From a virus: a DNA stretch of 24,751 nt. How positions within the stretch are numbered: the first letter of the stretch is position 1; each line of letters begins with the position of its first letter. The translations under genes were made by a program, and so were the position numbers. Where the stretch lies: IMG/VR virus record IMGVR_UViG_3300038309_000140, positions 1-24,751 of that record; one strand, written 5' to 3'. Of this stretch, positions 6,489 through 13,708 are shown piece by piece. The notes under the pieces were generated by a model. The model was not told where the DNA came from and did not search any database. It saw only the letters and a program-made list of their open reading frames with translations.

Positions 6489-7248
6489 TACCGACGAACG
6501 CGTTTCCAAGGCGGCGATCGCACGCCGGTCTCGTGAGCGCTTCGCCGTCGCCAAGCGGGTGGAACTCGACTACCTTCGGTCACTGCGCCAGGTTGCTCGT
6601 CAGATCGATGCGTTGGTCAAGGGCATGGCTCCTGACGGACAAGTTCAAGATCCGGAGGCGTTGCGTCAGGCGCTGTTGACGTACGGCCAAGCTCTAAGAC
6701 CTTGGGCCAGGTCCGTGGGCGAACGGATGTTGGCGTCAGTCATGAGAAAGGACGAGGCGTCTTGGATTCGCCTTGGGAAGCAGATCGGCCAGTCGCTTCG
6801 CCAAGAGCTTGAGAACGCCCCGGTAGGGCGTGCGTTGAACCTGTTCCTGGATGAGCAGGTGAGGCTGATCACGTCCCTACCGGTTGAGGCGTCTGAACGG
6901 GTGCATGCTTTGGTTCGTGAAGGTCTGATGAACTCAACCCGTGCGGCTGAGATCCAGAAGGAGATCATGAAGACCGGCAGCGTAACGGAGAGCCGGGCCA
7001 AGCTGATCGCCCGCACGGAGGTGGCTCGTACGGCGTCGGCGCTCACGATGGTACGCGCTCAGCACGTGGGGTCGACGCACTACATCTGGCGTACGAGCGA
7101 GGACAGCACCGTGCGGGAAAGTCACCGCCACATGGCCAACACCGTGCACGCGTGGGACAAGCCGCCAGAAGTTGAACGTGGTTATCACTACCATCCCGGC
7201 ATGTTTCCCAACTGCCGATGCTGGCCTGAACCGATTCTTCCGGAGTAG
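6481..7248 (+). CDS. Head morphogenesis protein (SPP1 gp7 / Mu F-like)
   Basis: A minor head protein thought to act during procapsid assembly or DNA ejection in the SPP1 gp7/Mu gpF family. 255 residues. The C-terminal domain carries the family signature: ARTEVARTAS near residues 177-186, an H-rich stretch with a VRESHRHM motif, then GYHYHPGMFPNCRCW (C245, C247). The N-terminal half is helical and charged. The gene overlaps the portal by eight bases, the classic portal then gp7 order. It marks the end of the packaging block; the next genes (7254-11920) are not standard head genes. Confidence 0.9.
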   Translation: MADTDERVSKAAIARRSRERFAVAKRVELDYLRSLRQVARQIDALVKGMAPDGQVQDPEALRQALLTYGQALRPWARSVGERMLASVMRKDEASWIRLGKQIGQSLRQELENAPVGRALNLFLDEQVRLITSLPVEASERVHALVREGLMNSTRAAEIQKEIMKTGSVTESRAKLIARTEVARTASALTMVRAQHVGSTHYIWRTSEDSTVRESHRHMANTVHAWDKPPEVERGYHYHPGMFPNCRCWPEPILPE

Positions 7249-7253
7249 ATGTG

Positions 7254-7625
7254 ATGGCAAAGGTGAAAGCTTTTCAGGACGCAGATGGGGTTCCCTACGC
7301 TTATCGGTTTACGTGCCCAGGATGCGGCGACGAACACATCCTCCATACAGGCAAACCAAATACTTTGGGTGCATCGTGGTCATTCAATAATGACGTGGAT
7401 AAACCTACCTTCCAACCGTCACTCAACTATCGAACTGGTCATTACTGCCCCGGTTCGCCGCCTGCTGAGGCATGCTGGCTATGTAAAGAAGCGCGTGAAG
7501 ATAACCATCCCTCACTGTGCCTCGTTTGTCATAGCTTCATTCGTGATGGGAAGATTCAGTTCTTGGGTGACTGCACTCATGCCTTCGCAGGCCAGACGCT
7601 AGAACTTCCGGAGATTGAGGAATGA
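7254..7625 (+). CDS. Zinc-finger-like protein (DUF6527 type)
   Basis: 123 residues from ATG 7254. GTG 7251 is an in-frame alternative, but CGGAG at 7241-7245 suits 7254. Cys/His pairs suggest zinc binding: CPGCG (C21, C24), C65, CWLC (C74, C77), CLVCH (C89, C92, H93) and CTH (C107, H109). The pattern F-x-CPGCG...H...W-x-FN...PTFxPS...CHSFIxDGxIQFLxDCxHxxAGQ matches small phage and bacterial proteins placed in DUF6527, some of which carry the misleading name ammonia monooxygenase. The CWLC-to-CLVC segment looks like an insertion relative to the simplest versions. Its biochemical role is unknown. It overlaps the Nudix gene by four bases (ATGA). Confidence 0.75.
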   Translation: MAKVKAFQDADGVPYAYRFTCPGCGDEHILHTGKPNTLGASWSFNNDVDKPTFQPSLNYRTGHYCPGSPPAEACWLCKEAREDNHPSLCLVCHSFIRDGKIQFLGDCTHAFAGQTLELPEIEE

Positions 7626-8002
7626 TCAGGGCAGCCGGTGTAATGCTTTGGCACGGTGACAAGCTGCTCTTGCTGCGCCGGGCAAATGAGACCGATTTCG
7701 TCGGTTACTGGTCTCTACCTGGTGGCCACGTAGAGGACGGCGAGTCAGTGCGTGAGGCGGTCGTCCGGGAAGTACGTGAGGAGTGCGGTGCGGTAATTGA
7801 TAACCCCGCCGATCTCCGCCTGGTGCGGGTTCAACTCAACCCCATCCACTACGAAACTTATACCGGGTTTACGCCGGTGGAGTTCAAACCGGTGTTGAAT
7901 TTTGAACATGATAAATACGTCTGGGCTGAGGTGGCTGAACTCCCCTATCCGCTTCACCCGGGACTTCTCTCAACCCTTCGTCTGTTAGGGATGGCTTCAT
8001 GA
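7622..8002 (+). CDS. Nudix hydrolase
   Basis: Hydrolyses a nucleoside diphosphate linked to another moiety; the substrate cannot be read from sequence. 126 residues, close to the minimum for a single-domain enzyme. The Nudix box is complete (residues 35-57): G35, E41, then REVREECGA with R49, E50, E53, E54 and G56, so the metal-binding glutamates are all present. The N-terminus starts directly on the first strand (IRAAGVML). ATGA overlaps at both ends (7622-7625 and 7999-8002) show it is translated with its neighbours. Possible roles include nucleotide-pool cleaning, NAD or cap metabolism, or countering nucleotide-based defences; none is shown by the sequence. A housekeeping enzyme gene inside a head operon is a typical moron-like insertion. 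Confidence 0.93.
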   Translation: MIRAAGVMLWHGDKLLLLRRANETDFVGYWSLPGGHVEDGESVREAVVREVREECGAVIDNPADLRLVRVQLNPIHYETYTGFTPVEFKPVLNFEHDKYVWAEVAELPYPLHPGLLSTLRLLGMAS

Positions 8003-8322
8003 TCAACGTGACCGAGACGATTACGCCTTTAGCTGCTAACGCTACATTTACCGGCCCGGCCAGAAAAATTAACCGGTCACCCGGTACCGTGATCTTCGAT
8101 GCGTATTTTTACAGTGATCAGGTATCGGCTACTAACGGTGCGAAAGTTGAAGGTTCTGATGACGGGGTATCCTGGGAGCTGATCAAAGAAAGCAGTGTCG
8201 TTGCTCTTCAACCTCTTCTACTAGAGGTTCCGGTTATCTTCAACTACATTCGAGTTGTCCTGATAAATGGGGCGGTTAACCAAACTGATTTGATGGTTAG
8301 ATCGAGTATTAACTCGATTTAA
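7999..8322 (+). CDS. Single beta-sandwich-like domain protein, homologous to the C-terminus of the 9702-11399 protein
   Basis: 107 residues, all one domain. It aligns along its length with the last 100 residues of the 9702-11399 protein: NGAKVEGSDDGVSW versus NGAVIEGSDDLVTW, LQPLLLEVPVIFNYIRV versus GIPLLLQAKPIFEYQRL, and NGAVNQTDLMVRSS versus NGSVAQTTLSTRLS. The 'GSDDGVSW' strand-turn pattern recalls discoidin-like or galactose-binding beta-sandwiches, but that assignment is tentative. There is no signal peptide. ATGA overlap with the Nudix gene. It is probably a virion-surface or attachment module; function unknown. A hairpin ends at its stop codon. Confidence 0.7.
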   Translation: MINVTETITPLAANATFTGPARKINRSPGTVIFDAYFYSDQVSATNGAKVEGSDDGVSWELIKESSVVALQPLLLEVPVIFNYIRVVLINGAVNQTDLMVRSSINSI

Positions 8323-8342
8323 ATTCTTCCAACTTGGAGAAT
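8301..8342 (+). promoter_or_regulatory. Two adjacent hairpins, the second covering the next gene's ribosome binding site
   Basis: ATCGAGT (8301-8307) and ACTCGAT (8312-8318) form a perfect 7-bp stem with a 4-base loop at the end of the preceding gene. The following ATTCTTCCAACTTGGAGAAT (8323-8342) folds into a 7-bp stem with one G-T pair, and its 3' arm contains the Shine-Dalgarno TTGGAGA of the 8347 gene. This could attenuate transcription or limit translation of the lectin-like gene. There is no strong T-run, so a full terminator is unlikely. Confidence 0.4.
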
Positions 8343-8346
8343 AGCG

Positions 8347-9705
8347 ATGCCGCTCAATCCTTCAGACCAAGACAAACGAAGTATCTGGTTGCCTAATTCC
8401 AACGGACCGCGCTGGAATTCTCTCTATCCGAATGGTAACGCACCTGCTGGTTATATTACTCCTCCGCCAGGCGTTTCCGGGATGTTGTTGGCTCGTCTCT
8501 TCAACTTTGACAACGTTCCTGATTACACGTCCGCAACTGACATGCTTACGTTGGGGAGTACCCGCAACAACATCTCACCTCAGAATACCGGAGGACTCCC
8601 AAGTGGTTGGGATGCCCTTTACGTCCAAGACGAGTGGTATCCGCAGAACGGCTACACGTCTAACCATCCCACGGTAGAGATTCTTACCTCAAATCTGGAT
8701 AAAACCAGACTGGGAACTGGTAAGTCGTACGTGCAATACCGTGAATCGAATTCGCCAAGTCAAACTGACTGGAGAAGTGATGGGCAGCTGGTGAGTCGAC
8801 TCGATGCCAACTGGGGTCAATACCGCAAGGTCTACGTTGAATTCTGGATTCGTTTCAGCCCTAATTGGTACGGCCTGCAAGATACCGACATTGCCGGATG
8901 GGCTGCGAAGTTCTTCCGGATCGGTTATTGGAACGGCGTTGACCCCACGAAGATTTTCAGCGGTTTCCAAGGGGATTTGGGTCCTATTGCTATCATGCAA
9001 TATTCCCATAATCAATATGGCGTGCGTAATGATTTGGCGCTTCGTGGTGGTGGCAATATCGGCGTTAATTATAACTTCGGTAAGACATCGGGGAGAGACT
9101 TCTCATTTAACTTCGGTTCTAGTACCGTTGGACAAGGGTACGGTGGAGTCGATCCGCAAATTCCCGATTTGGTCAATGGCGGTTATCTGATTAACTACAA
9201 CGGGACCATTAGTCACAAGCAGGTATACGGTGATACAGGCGTTTGGACTAAGGTAGGAATGTACGTTGAGATGAATACCGCTATCGGCGCCCCCGACGGT
9301 ATTCTTACCCAGTGGATCAATGACGAACAATTTAACAACATAACTGATATTGACTGGATCGGAGCGAGCATTGAGGTTGATGCAAATACCAACTTCGCAA
9401 TTGGTGACACAGTTACCGGTTTGACGTCTGGTCAAACTTGGGTGGTTCAGCAAACTCATCTGACCACCGGGCTTTATTTTGTACCGGTAGCAGGGGGCGC
9501 TCCCACGTCATTTTACCTGGTAGGTGAGACGGTTCAAAATCAGAATGGTCAACAGGCGACGGTGACTAAGATTCCAACAATGAGTGGTTGGAATTACTTT
9601 GCCGTGGGCGGTAATTCAGATCTTGCTCAGTACCCGGTAGCTGATCTATTTGAAGACTGGCATGCCGTTGACGACGGCGTAATTCTTGTGGGGTCCGCTG
9701 TATGA
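8347..9705 (+). CDS. Jelly-roll lectin/polysaccharide-lyase-like protein
   Basis: 452 residues. ATG at 8347 follows TTGGAGA. Features typical of concanavalin A-like jelly-roll folds (lectins, LamG, PL14/PL20-type lyases) are present: YVEFWIRFSPNWYG at 162-175, W-x-KVGMYVEMNT near 303-313, then DGILTQWINDEQFNNIT, and a closing GWNYFAVGGNSD with EDWHAVDDGVIL at the C-terminus. In such proteins the final 'GG...D' strands complete the sandwich. Residues about 346-410 look like a separate beta domain inserted between the last strands (FAIGDTVTG ... LVGETVQNQNGQQATV). Catalysis is not shown: no catalytic triad could be assigned. Binding or cleaving of a host surface glycan is the leading inference. 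It overlaps the adhesin gene by four bases. Confidence 0.6.
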   Translation: MPLNPSDQDKRSIWLPNSNGPRWNSLYPNGNAPAGYITPPPGVSGMLLARLFNFDNVPDYTSATDMLTLGSTRNNISPQNTGGLPSGWDALYVQDEWYPQNGYTSNHPTVEILTSNLDKTRLGTGKSYVQYRESNSPSQTDWRSDGQLVSRLDANWGQYRKVYVEFWIRFSPNWYGLQDTDIAGWAAKFFRIGYWNGVDPTKIFSGFQGDLGPIAIMQYSHNQYGVRNDLALRGGGNIGVNYNFGKTSGRDFSFNFGSSTVGQGYGGVDPQIPDLVNGGYLINYNGTISHKQVYGDTGVWTKVGMYVEMNTAIGAPDGILTQWINDEQFNNITDIDWIGASIEVDANTNFAIGDTVTGLTSGQTWVVQQTHLTTGLYFVPVAGGAPTSFYLVGETVQNQNGQQATVTKIPTMSGWNYFAVGGNSDLAQYPVADLFEDWHAVDDGVILVGSAV

Positions 9706-11399
9706 GCTGGGAACTACGATACAACTTAGGTATCCCCACGAACTTAGCGCCGGGGAATTTTAACAACCTTACGTCTACCACGGCGTCAATTGCTGACAGC
9801 ATCGACTTCCTTACCGGCAACCCTACCGGTATTGGAATTTCGTATACCGCCAGCCCAGATAATGTTTTTCAAAATGCTGGGTTCTCTGGGGTAGGGGTCG
9901 CTGATCTTTCATGGTGTAGTACCCCAGCGGCACTTGCGGACGCCCACTACATCTCTGTAGCTGGTAATTGGGCAGCTCTTACTCTGACAGGGTTGACCGT
10001 TGGTGCTACCTACATCGTAAAGTGTGCTTCGTCCACTACTGCCACGGGAAGGGTTACAAGCTGGCGAGTAAATGGCGGAACGTCGCAAGACCTTGCGAGT
10101 TACGACGCCACAAACAGTCAGCCGAATAACTCAGTTGGTTTGACTTTTACATTCACCGCTACTGCGACCACCGCAGTCATTGAATACACGCGTGCTGCTT
10201 CGTCAAGTGGTAACTCGTACGCTAATGCACTTTTAGTGACCAACGCTAGTTCAACGGTCAGTGCCGATGCCACCGTGGCAAGCGGTGCAACGCTCAACTA
10301 CTCCACAGTTGGGTTAGGGACAATTACCTCAGCGGTATTAAGTGACGGAACGAATACGTTGACGTTGACGAGCGTGACCGATACCACCGCTTTGGTTCCA
10401 GCGCTCGCAAATAATCTTCAGTATTGTCTTTTCGGTACGGTGACGCTCACGGTTTCAGATGGAACCAACTCCGCTAGTACGATGTTGACCCTGAACCCTC
10501 CGGCCGGGTACTCAAAGGTTTCATTGCTTACCGGTTTCGTGACCGACGTTAATTCGTTTCTCTATAACTACGGCGGCACACCCCAAGTCGGCGATCAATT
10601 CGTATGGAATTCGACCGCCCTTATCTTGAACTCAGATGGAACTTTTACCGCAACCGCTGATGGTTCGTACCCCGTTTACGGGATCTCGTCCGCTGATGGG
10701 TTGATGCAATCATTCAATATCATCGTAGGTACCTTTTCGACAACCGTGAGTTCGGTAGGCGGACCCGCTAACGGAACGTATCATCAGGGTGATAATCTTG
10801 ATTTTGACGTGACATTTGATTACGCGGTTGCCATTTCAACAACTGGCGGAGTTCCTTTTGTCGCAATTCAACTTAGTGGGGCAGTTGTCCAGGCTTCTTA
10901 CTTGAGTCAACCTTCGTCAACGGTTCTGCGATTCAGATATATCGTTCAGTTGGGAGATACAGCACCAACCGGGATCACCATTGGTTCAGCAATCCAGGCA
11001 AACGGTGGTTCGATAACAAACCAAAATGGGACTGGTGGCGTTGATCTTACGTTAAATAACGTTCCTAGTTTCAGTGCGGTTATCATTGAGGGCTCGACAA
11101 CTGGTCCGCTTGGTGCCGGTGGAGTTTTACAGACCGCGCCTGTTAAGTTGAGTTTGATCAAGGGTCAAGTAGTTCTATATGCTTTGATCAATACCGATCA
11201 AGATTCCGCTGTAAATGGGGCTGTGATCGAAGGATCTGACGATTTAGTTACTTGGTATCCGATTACGGTTGGAAGCGTGACTGGCGGAATTCCACTTCTT
11301 CTACAAGCCAAACCAATTTTTGAATACCAGAGGTTAAAACTGACAAACGGAAGTGTCGCACAAACTACGTTGTCAACTCGGTTAAGCTTCACCTACTAA
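9702..11399 (+). CDS. Multi-domain Ig/cadherin-like surface protein
   Basis: 565 residues, rich in Thr, Ser, Gly and Val, no membrane segment. The apparent domains are: about 1-180, a carbohydrate-binding-module-like sandwich (LTLTGLTVGATYIVKC..., FTFTATATTAVIEYTR); about 185-265, an Ig-like unit (SDGTNTLTLTSV, GTVTLTVSDGTNSAS); about 266-345, a further beta unit; about 347-460, a cadherin/VCBS-like domain (GPANGTYHQGDNLDFDVTF, FRYIVQLGDTAPTGI, NGGSITNQNGTGG) as in large bacterial surface adhesins; 466-565, the same domain as the 7999-8322 protein. It has the architecture of a fibre or adhesin displayed on the virion. The cadherin-like part may have been acquired from a bacterial adhesin. Target and receptor are unknown. 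Confidence 0.65.
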   Translation: MSWELRYNLGIPTNLAPGNFNNLTSTTASIADSIDFLTGNPTGIGISYTASPDNVFQNAGFSGVGVADLSWCSTPAALADAHYISVAGNWAALTLTGLTVGATYIVKCASSTTATGRVTSWRVNGGTSQDLASYDATNSQPNNSVGLTFTFTATATTAVIEYTRAASSSGNSYANALLVTNASSTVSADATVASGATLNYSTVGLGTITSAVLSDGTNTLTLTSVTDTTALVPALANNLQYCLFGTVTLTVSDGTNSASTMLTLNPPAGYSKVSLLTGFVTDVNSFLYNYGGTPQVGDQFVWNSTALILNSDGTFTATADGSYPVYGISSADGLMQSFNIIVGTFSTTVSSVGGPANGTYHQGDNLDFDVTFDYAVAISTTGGVPFVAIQLSGAVVQASYLSQPSSTVLRFRYIVQLGDTAPTGITIGSAIQANGGSITNQNGTGGVDLTLNNVPSFSAVIIEGSTTGPLGAGGVLQTAPVKLSLIKGQVVLYALINTDQDSAVNGAVIEGSDDLVTWYPITVGSVTGGIPLLLQAKPIFEYQRLKLTNGSVAQTTLSTRLSFTY

Positions 11400-11413
11400 T
11401 CAGGAGATCATCA

Positions 11414-11920
11414 ATGCTGCGACTCAACACACCTACCAACGGCGAAGCGGTCTTCGCAATTGACACCTTGGACTTCAATAACATTATGGACCAAGGTACC
11501 TACTCAGCTTTTGGTGTAACTACCACCAACGGGCCATTGAGTAACGTCCAGAAAGACTTTACCATGGCGGTGTCAATCGCTTCAAGTGGTGATATCACGC
11601 AGACGGTTTACTCACCGGCAGGCCCGTATAAACGCACCAAAAGTGGTGGTTCTTGGAGTTCTTGGGTTCGATCTGACGCCGGAATCGCAAAGCACGCGGT
11701 ATTGACTGGTGCCACCTCCGGGGATGTGACGTTGACCGGCATCGGAACGTTGGATGAGCTGGACGAGGTGTTGTACTTCGCCGGAGCGGGTACGTCGGTG
11801 ACTGACGTCACTGATCTTACCAGCGAGTTCACCATCACCGCTACGAACACCATCAACAACGCCGGTGGGACGTCCTCAACCGGTGGAAAGCTGGTGGTTC
11901 GTTACACCAAGCTGAGCTAA
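11414..11920 (+). CDS. Knob-domain virion protein (pyocin-knob-like)
   Basis: 168 residues with a strong ribosome binding site (CAGGAGAT) before ATG 11414. Residues about 15-90 match the pyocin-knob pattern found in tail fibres and tailspikes: DTLDFNNIMDQGTYSAFG, a middle strand pair, then TQTVYSPAGPYKRTKSGG followed by SWSSWVR. The C-terminal part (about 95-168: VTLTGIGTLDELDEVLYF, DLTSEFTITATNTINNAGG) is a pattern seen in small phage structural proteins encoded near head genes. Its place directly before the capsid assembly genes, and not near tail-fibre genes, suggests a head-associated fibre or decoration. That location in the virion is inferred. Confidence 0.6.
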   Translation: MLRLNTPTNGEAVFAIDTLDFNNIMDQGTYSAFGVTTTNGPLSNVQKDFTMAVSIASSGDITQTVYSPAGPYKRTKSGGSWSSWVRSDAGIAKHAVLTGATSGDVTLTGIGTLDELDEVLYFAGAGTSVTDVTDLTSEFTITATNTINNAGGTSSTGGKLVVRYTKLS

Positions 11921-11930
11921 GGGTTGAGCC

Positions 11931-12254
11931 ATGGCTAAACACGTCCACGTTCATCTGTATCGGCGCTCACGAGATGAGTCAGCTGCTACGAAGGCGTCTC
12001 ACCAAGGCAAGCTCAATGAGCAGGAGCAAGCCATGGCCTCTCAGCACGTGGCTCATCGTGAGAACGTTCCGAAGGGTGTCTACCTTGAACCAGATCAGGA
12101 GAAGTATCCGGTCATGGTGAAGCGTAATGGTAAGTACGTCTACGACGAGCACCTGCTCATGGCAGCAGCTCGTGAGGCCAGGATGCACGGCCATGAGGAG
12201 CTGGCGCGCCGGGCAGATGAAATTCGCAACCGAGAATTTGGTGGCAAGAGATGA
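11931..12254 (+). CDS. Small basic-acidic phage protein of unknown function
   Basis: 107 residues, highly charged and His-rich at the start (KHVHVHLYRR). The C-terminal part, KYPVMVKRNGKYVYDEHLLM followed by AAAREARMHGHEELARRADEI, resembles the short helical module (YP... then an Ala-rich helix ending in a basic stretch) found in phage proteins near DUF2213 proteases. The match is weak. Its stop overlaps the start of the DUF2213 gene (ATGA at 12251-12254), suggesting it acts with head assembly. The function is not known. Confidence 0.6.
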   Translation: MAKHVHVHLYRRSRDESAATKASHQGKLNEQEQAMASQHVAHRENVPKGVYLEPDQEKYPVMVKRNGKYVYDEHLLMAAAREARMHGHEELARRADEIRNREFGGKR

Positions 12255-13696
12255 AAACCACTGACGACGCTCTGCAGACGATGCGTGTCTACGCGGTAAC
12301 CAAAATCGGGCCGAAGCGGTCGTTGACGCCGGAGGGTTTCCTACTGTGTGAGGACGTACCGATCGCCCGAACTGGGATGATGTTGTACGCCCCGTCTGAG
12401 CTACCTGGTTTTGAGGTAGGTGAGTCGGGGATCTTACAAGTCTTCCGCGAAGCCGACGATCTTTTTCAACCGGCTACCATCGCGTCCGGCCAGGGAAAGT
12501 CCATCGTCGTTGACCACCCTGATGACGACGTAATCCCAGCCACCTGGAACCAGCATACAGCCGGGATCATGATCAACATTCGTCGTGGTGAGGGCAACGT
12601 TGACGACCTTCTTCTTGCAGATCTTCTGATTACCACGCCAGAGGGTCTGCAAGCAATTGAAGACGACCAAACTGAGGTCTCGTTGGGTTATGACGCCCAT
12701 TACACGCAGTTGTCACCCGGAAAGCTTCGGCAATCCGATATCATCATCAACCATCTTGCGCTGGTCGAAAAAGGTCGCTGCGGCCCGCGCTGCACCATTG
12801 GCGACCATCAACCAGTGTTAATCGAGGGTAGGACTATGGCTGGAAAAACGAAAGACAACCGGGTGGCAAACCTGCTGCGCCGGGCTTTCAAAGCGAAGGA
12901 TTCTGATGAAGTTGAGAATCTGATTCGCGAAGCAAATGACGAGATGGGTACTGAGCTGGAAGGTGGTGAGGGTGGTGAAACTCATATTCACATTCACGCT
13001 CACCCAGAAGGTGGCGAAGGAGCTACCCCGGCTGCTGTAGTTCCTGAGAAGCCTTCTGTAGGTGATGAAGGCGGCGAAGGCGGCGCACCCGATCTCAAGC
13101 AGTTCATGGAAGAAAACGCTCGTGATCACGAGGAGTTCCGTACGCGCATCGCGGCCTTGGAGAAGGCGTTGAGCGAACGCGCTACCGGTGACCAGGAAGG
13201 CGGCGAAGAAAAACCCAAGGAAGACGAGGAAGAAGCGATGCGCGATGAGGCCCCAGAGGGTCTTGAGGAGGAAGCCACGAAATCCAAGGACTCGGCTTAT
13301 TATTCCGAATCGTTCCGTGAAACGATCGCACAGGCTGAGATCCTGGCCCCTGGTATCGGGATCCCGACCTTTGACCGGAAAGCCAAGCCGTTGGACACCG
13401 TGAAAACCCTGTGCAACTTTCGTCGTAAGGTACTTGACCACGCTTACACCACGGACGAAGGTCGCCAGGTAATTGGGAAGGTCCTCGGCGGTCGGACTCT
13501 GGATACCGCCAAGATGAACTGCGGTGACGTTCGGGCACTTTTCCGGTCGGCAGCCGCGCTTCGTGAAACCATAAACCGGTCTCACCAGACCAATGACTCG
13601 AAGATGCCCGGTACGACCACGGTCACCCAACCTCAGCACCCCACGACTCCCGCTGCCTTGAATGCCCGGCTGCGTGAACATTACAATCGTCAGTAA
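12251..13696 (+). CDS. DUF2213 prohead protease with scaffold-like C-terminus
   Basis: Probable capsid maturation protease fused to an assembly scaffold. 481 residues. Residues about 20-190 carry the DUF2213 core: PEGFLLCEDVPIARTGMMLY, SIVVDHPDDD with H89, DQTEVSLGYDA with S144, and INHLALVEKGRCGPRC with H168. H89 and S144 are the likely catalytic pair by analogy with herpesvirus/HK97-type prohead proteases. From about 195 on, the sequence is acidic and low-complexity (repeated GGEGGE, THIHIHAH, EEKPKEDEEEA), with a coiled-coil-like stretch (EENARDHEEFRTRIAALEKAL), as expected of scaffold. The last 130 residues are again ordered in appearance (GIGIPTFDRKAKPLDTVKTL). It lies two genes upstream of the major capsid protein, the usual order. 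Confidence 0.85.
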   Translation: MKTTDDALQTMRVYAVTKIGPKRSLTPEGFLLCEDVPIARTGMMLYAPSELPGFEVGESGILQVFREADDLFQPATIASGQGKSIVVDHPDDDVIPATWNQHTAGIMINIRRGEGNVDDLLLADLLITTPEGLQAIEDDQTEVSLGYDAHYTQLSPGKLRQSDIIINHLALVEKGRCGPRCTIGDHQPVLIEGRTMAGKTKDNRVANLLRRAFKAKDSDEVENLIREANDEMGTELEGGEGGETHIHIHAHPEGGEGATPAAVVPEKPSVGDEGGEGGAPDLKQFMEENARDHEEFRTRIAALEKALSERATGDQEGGEEKPKEDEEEAMRDEAPEGLEEEATKSKDSAYYSESFRETIAQAEILAPGIGIPTFDRKAKPLDTVKTLCNFRRKVLDHAYTTDEGRQVIGKVLGGRTLDTAKMNCGDVRALFRSAAALRETINRSHQTNDSKMPGTTTVTQPQHPTTPAALNARLREHYNRQ

Positions 13697-13708
13697 GGAG
13701 AAGTTTCA

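Noticed and set aside
12818-13681. A 287-residue minus-strand ORF opposite the DUF2213 gene.
   Set aside because: It mirrors the low-complexity Glu/Gly codons of the scaffold region and shows no family motif or ribosome binding site.
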